Program-made: the position numbers and the translations under genes
Assembly (NCBI GenBank): GCA_037576195.1
Contig: CM075103.1
Span: forward strand, 33,068,723-33,132,722
From: Phytoseiulus persimilis
Lineage: Eukaryota > Arthropoda > Arachnida > Mesostigmata > Phytoseiidae
Length of the DNA stretch: 64,000 bases
Direction of reading: 5' to 3'
Notes under the pieces: model-generated
Databases searched by the model: none
Told to the model about the DNA's origin: nothing
What the model saw: only the letters and a program-made list of their open reading frames with translations
Part shown: in pieces, positions 49,418 to 60,388 of the stretch
Layout of the letters: each line of letters starts with the position of its first letter
How positions within the stretch are numbered: the stretch's first letter is position 1

Positions 49418-52400
49418 TCAGTACATCCGCGAAGCGTTGCGTTTCTTGTAGCAAGCGAAAGTCGTTAGTCCGAGAAACGCTGCAGCGGTCAGAGCGAAAA
49501 TCGCGGCTCTTGTCCAGCGAGGGGAGAATTCGTCGAGATTCGCGGACCCTAAAAACGACCGATATGTCAGGCGAACGGAAATGAGATGACGCACCCCTTT
49601 CCTCGTTCATCGGTCTCAAGAACCAAAGCCCGCTCACCTCCAGTGGTCACCTCAAGGGTTGCGATCGAGGAACAAAGGCGAACGCCATTGGGATGCTCAT
49701 TGAAAGCTCGCACCCGGAGGATGTATCGAGTAAATGGCAGAAGAGATTCCAGAATCAGAGATTGCGTGCCGCGGTCAATCAGCTTCCACCTGATCGTGTC
49801 CGATTGGGAATCCGCGGGAGCGTGGGAAAATTGATATCCATCGATAGGCCCCGCCGCCTTGCTTGGAGCTGTCAATTCAACATGGACTCGCGTTCCATTC
49901 TGAGCGAGCAGCCGCAGATGGGGATCACTCGGACCTGGAAGATTCAAGACTGAGCATTGAACGGGAAGAGAATTTTCGTTTCAGCGAGGAGACATCCCCG
50001 CAGCCACTCACGTCCCACGTCGGTCAAGACCTCGACGGAGCCTGCTTCCCCGCAAAGCTGTGCGAACACGTCGAGACAGCTCGAAACTTCCACTCGGTAG
50101 TCCGTATAAGGGGTCAGCTGCGAAAACTCAAATCCTGGCTTCCTGGAGAAGAATGTGAGCTCCCCAGACGCCGACTTCGGTCTCGCCATAACTCGGTAGC
50201 CCCGGACGTCGAACTCATCTTCCACTCCAGAAGTCCATTCGAGATGCTTCTGACCGTGACTATCGACCACCGAAAAATTCACTGGCGGCGGAGGAACTGC
50301 AAAAGACGATAAACACAGAATGGTTCCATGATCGTATAGTTGTGCTCAACCTTCGTCCGCCCATGAACGTTTCCGGTACGATGAAGAAGATCGTCATCGT
50401 TTTTGGTTGCACACGGTCAGACTAACCGGGCTTCCGGTTCTTGAGTGTCACTGTCGCAGCTTCGCCGAATCGCTTCCTCGACTCGTCATACAGGTCCAGG
50501 TTGAAAGCCGTTAGTTTGATCTCAAAGCTGGGGAGGGAAGAAGACAGCGATTACATCATTTCCCAGTCGGGAGTCGTCTCCTTGTGTAAAAAATCAGATC
50601 CCACCTGTAGAAGGGGGCAAACGGCTCGAATTCGTAAGACGTGTTCATCGGCCCGACGTTGACGATGTCAGTTTTGCCTGTGCGTGCTTCAACGATGCTG
50701 ACCAAATAGCCGTCAATCGGTCCGTTGGTCACTGCGGGTCGTCCCCACGTAATGTGTATCTTCGTCGAATCTTCAGCTTCGGCTTCCAGATCAACGACCG
50801 CTCCCGGCGCTGGATGGTACAGAAGTTCTATTGAGATTTTGCCCCGGAAGCGGATGCAGGTGGTTCCAGCAGATGAGCGGAATACATGTCGGGTCGGCGA
50901 GATAGCCCGCAGCGAACGTCACCTCCAGTGTTAGTCAGGAACGTGAAACGATGGGCGTTTCCGCAGATATCGGGGAGGCAGAATCTCGCCAAACGAGTCA
51001 AATTCGTGTAGAAGGAGTCCACCTTGATGAGCAACGAGCTGTTCCCGACCCGCGAGAGGAATCTCTTTGATGAGCCAGTGACTTGATATCTCAGGTCGAC
51101 AATAGCCTCCATAACTTCTGGGGGCATGAGGGTGACGAGATATTCCCCGTCGCTCACGAATTTGACGCGGACTTTCTCCGGAATCGCTGCAAAACGATTG
51201 AGAGAATGTTTGGTTGCTCAGAACTGATTAGTTGACTGGTGCGAGGCAATGTCAAAACTCACGCAATTTCTTGAACTTGATGCTCTTCCACACCCTGTCC
51301 CCAGCCACGGCTCCCGCCCGAGAACTCTTGACGTGCGCCGACACTCCAATCCTACAGTTTTCATCGGAACTCCCAGGATGGGTTGCCTTGAACTCGATCG
51401 AGTCTCCGGCTGTCGAACTGGAAAAATGGGTTCTCTTCCTACTATCGTAATCCAGGCTCGACCCGTGGTAGTGTAGGACTAAAGCTCCGATCGTTCCGCT
51501 CCCGATCGACCCAGAGCTCTATCTACCGTGTCTGATTGAGAGGGTTCTTCCAACTCCGAACTTTCATGATCGTAACGGGATAAACTCACAGCTGTGAGAT
51601 GAACCAGCGAACTCGCTGCACTCACACTGATCTTTCGTCGAAACATTCCAGAGAAACTCCGTACCGCAGGGAGCCGTATTCGTAAGCGACCGGGTCCCAT
51701 TTGACTCGAATCGTACGACTGAACGAGACTTGTTGGACTTCGAGGTTCTTGACAGACGAAGGTGCTGAAAGTGGCTTGTGCTGTCACAGGGAAAATTGCG
51801 TTCTCCGAGACGCGAGCTACAGGTACACGGGAATGCCAATGCAAGAAGAAGCGGTTTCAGTACCTGGAAACAGCGTTCTCCCAACCGCGAATGCCGCTTT
51901 GCTCATCAGTAGTTTCGCTCCGTGGATCGAGTATCCAGCTACAGAGATGTTGTACCGAGTCGCCGGCGCCAGTTTCTCAAGCCGATAGAGTCCAGTGGTA
52001 ACGTTGCCTTCCAGCCAGGATTCTTCCCCGGCTCTGCTCCACCGTACGATGAATCCGGTGTGAAGGTTTCTCTCCTGACTGTCTAGCTCCCAGCGAGCTA
52101 GTATACTTGTTGGACTCTCGGGAATCGCCTGGAGTCGGGTCGGCGTCGGCGGGCCTACAGATGTCCCCGTTTGTATTTTTCTCCCGAATCTCTCGGTCCC
52201 CACTCATAAGGGTAAGGACATGATTCGAGGAACCATGCCGACAGACATCACGAGAGGACAATCCAAGGCTGTCAGCTGGACGGATTTGTTCTTCCCGATC
52301 TCAATTACTCACGGTTGGCCGTAAACACTTCCAGCGTGTCCGATGTCGTATCAACGTCCAAATTGTCGAAGAACAGGCACCGCGTCCGCATTGTGATGTT

Positions 52401-54506
52401 GTAGTTCTGGGCCGGCTCCACCGACAGCCAAACTGAGCTCGAGTTGTTGTCGACGATTCCCGTCTCTGAGCAATTATTCGCTTCCACGTGGCAGCTCGAG
52501 ATCCAGAGAGAACACGATTCCTTCTCCTCGGCCGGCAATATGATGTCCCACTCCAGGAGCACTTCCTCTCCAACGATCTCTCCCACCGCGATCTTCGGAA
52601 CCAGCGCGTCTGGAGTGGAGAGACCCAAGCGAATATTACAGGGCATGTGGAAATCAATCATCAAGCTTGAGACCGTGGATCGAACCTTTCGGGAGCATCT
52701 TCAGTGATCCCTCATCCGAATCCTGGTGGTAGTGTTTGCCGTCATAGTGGATATACGCCGAAACCTTCATCACGTAGGTTTTTTCGGGGACAAGATCCGT
52801 GAGCAGGACAGAATCCACATCGGGCTGGTCAACTTCTACGGGGTCCCCGTCATATTTCGAAATAAGATACGAGAAAGCAGCCGCTCTGGGCGCTCTATGG
52901 GACCAGTGGATGAGCGCTGTCGTTCCGTTTACGGCCATCAGCTTCACGATCTCAGGCTTGGTAACTTCTGCTCAATAGGAGCCACACTTAGAAGCGCTCT
53001 CAGAAGGACTAAAATAACATGTTCTCACCACACAAGTTGGATTCGCACTCATTACCACTCACTCCACTCAGCTCCTATAACCAACCTGTCACTCCGGTAG
53101 GAACGCGAAGCTCGCGATGGGCAGATTCGACGAGATCCTCTCCTTGTTTGTACAGCGCTCGGAGCTTCACGCCCAGCATCGAGAAGTACGGTAAACCCGC
53201 AACTACAACTTTCTCCCCCATTGCATGGTTCGACTCAACGATACGTTGTCCGCGGAAATCCAGAACCTCAACAAGCACTCCGTAGAGGATTCTCTCGGGC
53301 GGAATTTCAGGCTGCAAACGAGGGAATAGAAGAATCTGGGCGAGGAAACAGCGAGTGGGCAAATACATTTCTTACTCAGCTCACCGCCTCGTAGGAAATC
53401 ACGATATCAACACATTCTTGCTTCGATTCCACCGTCGCGGAGAAATTCTGAACAGGTGGATAGTCATTTTCTGCAGCGGAAGTTTTCGTGGATTTGAGAA
53501 CGGGCGGAACTTGAATTTTCCGTGGTCTCAGTACCAACGATACAATTCGTTCATGACGGCTGAGACCATTTATAGTGATCCTCCTGTGTCAGCGTGTATC
53601 CCAAACTCCCTCACCTGGGGGAGCCTCCGTGGCGAACACCTCGGAAACTTTCGCGCTCGTATAAAACTTTTCCTCGTATACTTTCACAAAGTGAACGAGG
53701 ACGACGTATTCAGTACCCGAAGAGAGATTTCCGATCGTGCAGTTTGTCTGTGGAGCACAGACCATGATCAAGCTCGAGTTTTGAGTCATGTCGAGACCGG
53801 GCGTTTCCACCGGATTCGACTGGTTCATCGATGGAAGAGCTCCACCACATGGACGCTAAGGAGCCTGACTCCGATATATATGTGCATAAAGGGAAACATT
53901 TGATCTAAGCATAGTCGGTGTCTCACGTCTCCGGGCGGAGCTTGCAGCGTTTGATCACAGCGGCCGGAGTTGGCGCGACACACTTTGATCTCGAGATGAT
54001 CGATCATCTCTTGCAGAAATGGTGAAATCTCCGGCCACTTCAGCGTCGCAGACTTGTATCCTCCGACCACGTCAATCTCTTCGGGCGGGAGAAGAGCTTG
54101 AACAGTGAAAAAACCATCGTGAGGATCCTGATAGATTCTTGAAAGTTCCGAGCGGCAATCGTTCGCCAGCCGAAACACCAGCACCAACCTCCGGGTCCAG
54201 TATCCACGTTGCGCCGTGCCCACAGACCGCTCCCACCGGTCAGGCAATGTGCTTCGATTGAAACATCGTAGTGACTCCAGAATATTATGGGGAAGTTGAT
54301 CGACGTTTTGAGAACCATCCGCCTGTCGTAGGTGCTGTACTTCAGGCACACCGCCCGGCTATTGCAGAGGGTGAGTTGATGGAAGACAAGTTCCTTCGTG
54401 AGGCATGGGAAAGGCTCCCACAACAAGTTGATATCCGCGTGGGGTCCGTCGCTTTCGATCGTGAAGTTGATCCTCGATTCGAGAACAGCCTCGTCTACGA
54501 TTCCCG
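49418..54506 (-). CDS. Array copy F: diverged, open 11-module FN3 type I membrane protein (signal-peptide exon not located)
   Basis: Exons equivalent to 2-17 of copy E, reading order: 54189-54506, 53927-54096, 53615-53747, 53385-53470, 53086-53311, 52686-52967, 52313-52609, 51864-52154, 51626-51764, 51263-51417, 50923-51186, 50605-50809, 50427-50527, 50012-50296, 49638-49934, 49418-49548 (stop at 49418-49420). They give 3380 bases without a stop. Every intron sits at the same place and phase as in E, and several exons have identical lengths (170, 133, 86, 226, 155, 139, 101, 297). Protein similarity is low outside module landmarks, for example SVEPAQNYNITMRT against EVEPFERYNITMST. The helix is AAIFALTAAAFLGLTTFACY with tail KKRNASRMY. 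The exon 2 acceptor (GCTAG) and a first exon with signal peptide are the weak points; no exon 1 or shared promoter block was recognised upstream. Probably a functional old paralogue. Confidence 0.87.
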
Positions 54507-57500
54507 CTAGCTGCTCCGCGGAATCTGGTGTCGAATTTCGCATCGAATTAATCACCTATCTCCTGAGTATTCAGAAATTTAAGAGCAGGATCGCTTTTCG
54601 TGAGGAATTGACGATCGAAACGCCTCCCATGTCCCCATAGACGAGCCCTAGAGAGAAGCCCCGATGCCGATTCGCAGCCTAGTATGACGGACCAGCCTTC
54701 CTCATTCCAAACATCAGAGGCGAGTTCGGCCTCGTCTTAATCCTACGGGTTGGGCACTACTCTACTCTCGACCGAGATTGCTCGAGGCTTTGTACGCTCC
54801 ATCCTCCCTCAGGAGTGGAGAGTTAGTCTCATTTGAATGGAGAATCATTCGCTGCTCGTATTCACGAACATCGCGAAAGAGCTCAACCCTTTCGATAGCG
54901 TCGACGGCAAACCTGGCCGCCAAATAACACAGCCCGACAGCAGGGATGAAACGAGGAAGTTGTTACCAACCAGGGTTGGGGTGAGCCGAGGTGCTATGTC
55001 CCGAATCCGGGAGCCCATGTTCTCGGGTCATCTCTTGTTTCTCCGTTGTATTAATTTTTCGGATTCTCATCGCTTGGACTCCCATGGGGGTCGAGCTGTC
55101 ACGGGAGACTTCGAAGTGTCGTGTGCGAATGGAAGTGCGGATCACGTAGGGCAAAACTTTTCTCTGTTTCCTATATTTTCGAGGGAGGCCTGTCTCAACT
55201 CATGATTAGGGCTGCATATTTGTCGCGGTCAAAGAACGCGATTATCGCGGGCGAGTCGCTGTGACGGATCGGAAAAACGCGAAAACTGAGTCAATGACCC
55301 GACAATCGTGAGGGTTGATGAGATCGCGTGAATTCCTCAGCAAACTCGATCAGAAATCAGTTCATGATGTAACGTTGCAGGAACACACTTTGTTATTCAT
55401 TTGAACTCAACATGAGCACCTCGTGATACCGGAGAGCTGGAAATCCGTCCACATCAGACGATGAGGACGGATTCGACTTGATAATGTGGATTTGCGCTGT
55501 ATTGTATTCGTATGAGAGTTCTAAAGCATGTTGGCGTTCAGATGAAGCATGTTGCAGACGACTGAGTTTGGCTCAGCGATGCTACAGCGGTCATTTCTCA
55601 ATACGTTCGAGTACTTGCTAAAAGGCCGCTCCGCGGCAAGACTGCCGCCTGGAGCACTGCGACAAATAGGCGCTTTCCGAGAGAGTTTCGGGAAGCGTCG
55701 ACCTGAGGCGAGTCAGAAGTCCACGAGGTGAATGGAGCTATCGGAATCCTTGATCGAGTTCAAAAACATTCCGAACTCCGCCTTCGCCAAGTCGACAACG
55801 TCGAATCAGGGTATATGCTCGAAGACGAACTCAGGAGCTATTGCAGTGATTCGAACGTTTTCAGTTATCGCGGCCAATGCGAAACGACAGAACTCGCAGA
55901 GGAGGCCTAGAATCGTTAGAGAGGCCGAAAATCGCGATTTCCGCGATTCATGCAATTCCAGCCCATGATCTCTTCTAGCTCGGAAGCCATGACTCCGGAA
56001 AACACGAAATCGTCACCAGGAAATGTCACCAATCCCAGGTCAAAGTGCCCACGGACTATCGGAAAGTCGATGAAACAGAGACACAGGAAGTGGTTCACAG
56101 ACTTGGAATTCTCGACCTCGGCTCACCCCGAACTATGTAACATAATCCTTGTTGTGGCACAACTTTTCTTTCGGGTTGTGTAATTCATCTCTTCGACGTA
56201 ACAAGATACCCGCAACTACGCAGCCGAGGCCTCGCGTCGCTGGGAACCGCAGTTCGAAGCTCGGAGTCGGTCAATCTTCAAGATGACCAGGTTCTCGTCC
56301 AGGGGTCTCCAGCGCATCAGAATCACTATCGCGATTCAGAGATCTCGGAAAGCGACAGATGCTCCGGAGAGATACAGTCTCCGCACACGGCGTACGCTTT
56401 CATAAGGGATAGCGGCCTCGACGGGATGCAGAAAGTCGTCAAATAGTGCTAAACTGATGGAAGATCGATGCTTGGGCCGATTACGGTAACTTGCGACTTG
56501 GAGGACTAGCGCCTCGTGAGGTGGGCTCCTCGTTCATCTCTCTGTCACGCTGACGAGGAGAAAGAACTATGCTGAAGAAGAGGAGTCCGAGCGGTCACGG
56601 ATACGAAAAACCTGACAAGTCGATTGAGGCGAAGTCGGAGCAAAAAACCCATTTTGAGCCATTCAGGCACTCACCTTCGGAAGCCGCGACAGCAATGAGT
56701 GTCAATGAGCAAAGACGGAAAAACTCCATGTTAGAGGAGGGCTTATTCAGTACACACCAGTGTAGTCGTCCTGGTCACAAGGAAATCTATTTGCGTTTTT
56801 ACGCACAATCATCTCAAATTGCCTCGCATCGGCCTGCTCCGTCGATGCGGAATCTTCACAAGGATCTCAATGCGAGGGCAAGAGCTCTGAACGCGGAGAA
56901 AATCAACTCTCATCCGAGAATTCTCCTACGGATCACACAAGAATCGAGTCATCTCAAGTCAGACTACACAAGCATGGCCCCGGAAGCAAACATGCGATAC
57001 AGACGGAAATTACGATCAGAATCTCGTCGGAGAGTTCGTGTTAAAACACGTTCCACAAGCTGAACCGATCGTGACACCCTAAAGTTGACTCTTGGCTCGG
57101 GAAGAGCCAAGTTTGCAAGCTCGATATTAACTAGTGAAATTCATAAGAATCGGCCCTGCTTGAGCTCGTTTCCCCGAATATTCTTCGGCCATTCGAGTTT
57201 TCCACGGAATCGAGGTTTCGTATGTTGCTGTTCCGGCATCTGCGGGTCCGTGCGATTCTGAGGCTCCAACGAAAGAATCCGAGAATAGTCCCGATAAGAT
57301 GGATAGCCAACCCGAAGCTACGGATTCTTCATCTAACCGTTGAAGTGAGGAACATCGAGATTACCTTCTCAACAGAAGATACGCCATCGTTCGCTCACAG
57401 GCTCGTCCAGAGCCCACCACCCGTTTTTTCCGACCGGAAGAGACCTTGGTTGTCTGCCCCGAATCAGATTTACTCTCTAGAAACAACAGCGTTACAGGAC

Positions 57501-58268
57501 TTCGATTCCGGAGAAGTCACCGATATATCTGGACTGAGATCGGCAGCCTAGATATTTCCATCTTGGTACGCAGAGTTGCGCATTTAGCTTGGGTCCAATT
57601 TTGGATTTCTAGCGTATCTGTGGACATATCGAGCAGCTTTCGTGTGTTGTTTCTATACCAGATGTCCTAGCAGCTCTTCGCAATCGTGGTCACCTCGTGG
57701 GGCTTCCGCGGAAATTGCGATCTGTTCACGGGCGCTTGTTCTCGTAGTCCACAACGGGGCCAAAACAGAAACTGCTAATGAGAATGAGTGCTGTCCATCT
57801 GTTTTCCCGTCCAGCTCCATAAGTGCGTCAACGCGTGAAAGTTTCATATCCCGGAGATTCACTCGCGGATTCAGCGCAGTATGCCTGTGTATTGAAGTTT
57901 CACGCAAGGACCGATGTATTCCTCCTCGGAGGGATCATTGCGAGGGATGTCCAGCTGTGGGAGAATAGCTCAAGCGGGGGCGATGAGATGCGCTCTTCCG
58001 ACGCATGTTTCGAACTCGAATGATCGGACACTCGTCGAGAAACTCATTCCTCTCTCGTTTACTTTTGGAGCACATGTGACTCAGCAATTTTTCACGCCTC
58101 GAATTTTCCATCACGGGGCTTCCACGAGAACCGTCTCGTCTGGCGAATACTGATTGATCCAAACTCTGCGGGGAAACTTCGTCGATTGCAGGCCCAGACG
58201 GGTCCAGAATGTCTGCGATGGACTTAACCTCGTTGAAGATTGCATCGCATGATCAGATGCGGGCGCAC
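54507..58268. other. Stretch without a confident gene (upstream of copy F)
   Basis: It should contain the first exon and promoter of F, not identified. The longest frame is plus-strand 56569-57063 (164 codons, very basic and serine-rich, no recognised domain); its status is doubtful. Remaining frames are under 125 codons. No RNA gene or transposon ends recognised. Confidence 0.4.
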
Positions 58269-58466
58269 TCATTCTGCTTGACTTCCTTCCCGACTTCGAC
58301 GTTTCCGTGGGTTCGGCTTTTCGACGATCTCCAACACCCTCTCCTCAGGGTTCCTCTCTTCTCGAGCGAGTCCCACGATGCCGATAGCGATTAAAGCTCC
58401 ACCGATCCACGGTAGGATGTTCCCGAGGAAGCCCGCGATTCCTCCGACCTTGCCTTGGCCCGTCAT
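58269..58466 (-). CDS. Small single-pass membrane protein, 65 residues
   Basis: A complete minus-strand frame starts at ATG 58466 (context CAACATGAC) and stops at 58269. Residues 1-10 are short and polar. About residues 14-34 form a glycine-rich hydrophobic helix (NILPWIGGALIAIGIVGLA). The remainder is a charged tail rich in E, R and K (EERNPEERVLEIVEKPNPRK). There is no cleavable signal peptide typical of secreted proteins, so it is probably a small inner-membrane or ER-type protein. A TATA box stands 54-60 bp upstream of the ATG, the same distance as in array copy E, which supports a real single-exon gene. I do not recognise the family. Confidence 0.6.
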   Translation of the reverse strand: MTGQGKVGGIAGFLGNILPWIGGALIAIGIVGLAREERNPEERVLEIVEKPNPRKRRSREGSQAE

Positions 58467-58519
58467 GTTGATAGATGGATTCGAATTTTAACTTCTTTAT
58501 CCAGAAGAACCTACGAAGT

Positions 58520-58526
58520 TTTTATA
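58520..58526 (-). promoter_or_regulatory. TATA box for the 65-residue protein gene
   Basis: TATAAAA on the minus strand (context GCTCTATAAAAACTTCG), 54-60 bp upstream of the ATG at 58466. Confidence 0.6.
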
Positions 58527-60010
58527 GAGCGTTTCCGATCCGAATTCTCCAGCTGATTGCTTGCAGGATCTCCGTGCTGGATCCAGTGTAAAATCCCGAC
58601 CGAGATTCCTTGGGAAGAGTTTCCAATTTTCGAATGTCGTTGATCGATTGTCGGTCTCACCTCCTCCGCATATTTCGTTCTTCCTCGACATCCATCGAGC
58701 TCTCTCGATCTGCGGGTTTGAAACTCATATTCTTGTGAAGGAAAAGCGGCACACAAGATGCCGGTAATCATACGACTCTTCCACGCCGGTGATTCCATCT
58801 TACGTGCATCTACTCCGAGATGAACCTCCTCGATGAATGCCCCGACCGCGACAGAACGGAGTTGGTTGCTGAGAATGACGGTTGGAGGGAGAGTCTCTGA
58901 CCCTCTTGTTTCTTCGCCTCCAGCGAAAATGGCTGTTCGCTGGCTCCAGAAAATTCCGAACTGACGGTCGTTTCGCTACTCCGCGGAGCTTGCTTGATGT
59001 ATTGCATGGGACTCCCGCGATTCAGCGGGGCTCGTACCTGAAACTGTGTACGACTATCCGGGTGGTCAACGCGAATAATATTCTGACGGAAGAAATCGCT
59101 TCACGTCGAGTGGGTTGAGAGCGGGGCCTACAAGATGGCCGAGTAGGCCAACGCTGTCCCCGAGAATCGTGTGGATTAGCACAGGCTAGTCCAAACGGTC
59201 TCCTCCAAGAGGTCAGAGCGCAAACTGTAAGTCAAATCCTACCCGTCCACGATCGACGAGATTTCTCAGATGTTCTGACAAGGCCGAGATAGATCTCGGA
59301 GATCTTTGAGTCTCTGTGGATGGCAACCGTGCAAGATGTGAGCGAATTGCGTTGTTCGAGGAATCAATCGAACAGTCCGCACTCCACTACAGATGAATCT
59401 CTGGAACAGTGTTTTTCAGGCAAAATCCAATCGGGCCCCACTTATTCTATCACATGCACGGGGACCGAGACGCGCTCCAAACCCGACTTATCAGGAACAC
59501 AACTTCATGAGCGAACCTGGGGACTTGGTGCCCCATCGAAAATTTCCTCCGCCCCAATCGATGCTCCACGTTGAGAAACTCTTCTCTAGAGTTCAGACGA
59601 AACCCCTTTGACTGTCGAGGAATGTTGCTGGGATTGTTTCCTGTGGTGTTCGGGTGGTGACGCTCTTTCAGATCGAGCTCATTATTCTTTACAAATACGT
59701 TCGTCATCGAATTTCCCGCGATGGCTGTGGAATCATTAGAGAACGTGTCGGAATTTTCGCTCGCGCTCCTCGTTCACAAGTTTCGCCCCCAACTCACACT
59801 CACTGGTTCGTGATTTATTCAGGTTTTATTCCAGGTATTTAAACCCGATTTTCGAACATTGCAGCTTTCGATCAAACTGAGCGGAGATTCCCGCGGAGAC
59901 GTGATAGTTGAGAACCGCAGACCACCGTAAGCATGATGCCCTCCGCGAGGAGGTTCCAAGCGAAAAATCTTCAAGAAGGGTCCTTTTGCCGAAGGAATCA
60001 GCCCCTCACC
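58527..60010. other. Stretch without a recognised gene
   Basis: Only open frames under 96 codons on either strand; none recognised. No repeats or RNA genes seen. Confidence 0.4.
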
Positions 60011-60388
60011 TCATGCTCCCGGGAGCATCGATGTCGGCTTGGGCGTAGTAGAGGGGATGCCGTTCGGCAACACGACAGGCTTCAGCAGGTACAAGATCCA
60101 GCGCGAAATGGGATCGTTCGAAGTCAGCATCGAAAGCACTGAATAGGCCATTTTCATCCAGTAGCGGAACTCTCGACTCTCGAAAACTCTCTTGGAAGGG
60201 CACCAGTATGGCGTCACGATGTATTTACGATACGGAGGCTCCACGAGGGGAGTAAGACGCGGCGGGATCACACACATCAGGACGGACGTGGCGACAGTCA
60301 TCGAGAGCATCGGGGGAATCACGATTCTTCCAAGGCTCACGAGACTGCCGACCGCAGCTGCGGCGGCCATTGCGGCCGCTATACTCAT
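60011..60388 (-). CDS. Unassigned membrane-type protein, 125 residues
   Basis: A complete minus-strand frame has an N-terminal alanine-rich hydrophobic region (residues about 1-22 and 28-43, MLSMTVATSVLMCVI), then a proline/tyrosine-rich segment (PPYRKYIVTPYWCPSKR), then a second hydrophobic stretch near residues 77-110 (MAYSVLSMLTS, WILYLLKPVVLP). Codon use is regular and third positions are mostly C or G. The TGA is followed at once by GGTGAGG, a possible donor, and the ATG is preceded by GGTAGGCC, a possible acceptor, so it could instead be an internal exon. It might be a two-helix membrane protein. Family not recognised. Confidence 0.5.
   Translation of the reverse strand: MSIAAAMAAAAAVGSLVSLGRIVIPPMLSMTVATSVLMCVIPPRLTPLVEPPYRKYIVTPYWCPSKRVFESREFRYWMKMAYSVLSMLTSNDPISRWILYLLKPVVLPNGIPSTTPKPTSMLPGA

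Noticed and set aside
37197-54506. Identification as a named receptor such as Dscam, Sidekick, a receptor phosphatase or Domeless
   Set aside because: There are no immunoglobulin domains, no phosphatase or kinase domain and no long tail; only the FN3 fold and a partial WSXWS-like motif are shared, which is not enough to assign a name.
56569-57063. 164-codon plus-strand frame as a basic nuclear protein
   Set aside because: Low-complexity R/S/H-rich translation with no domain; probably chance, although not disproved.
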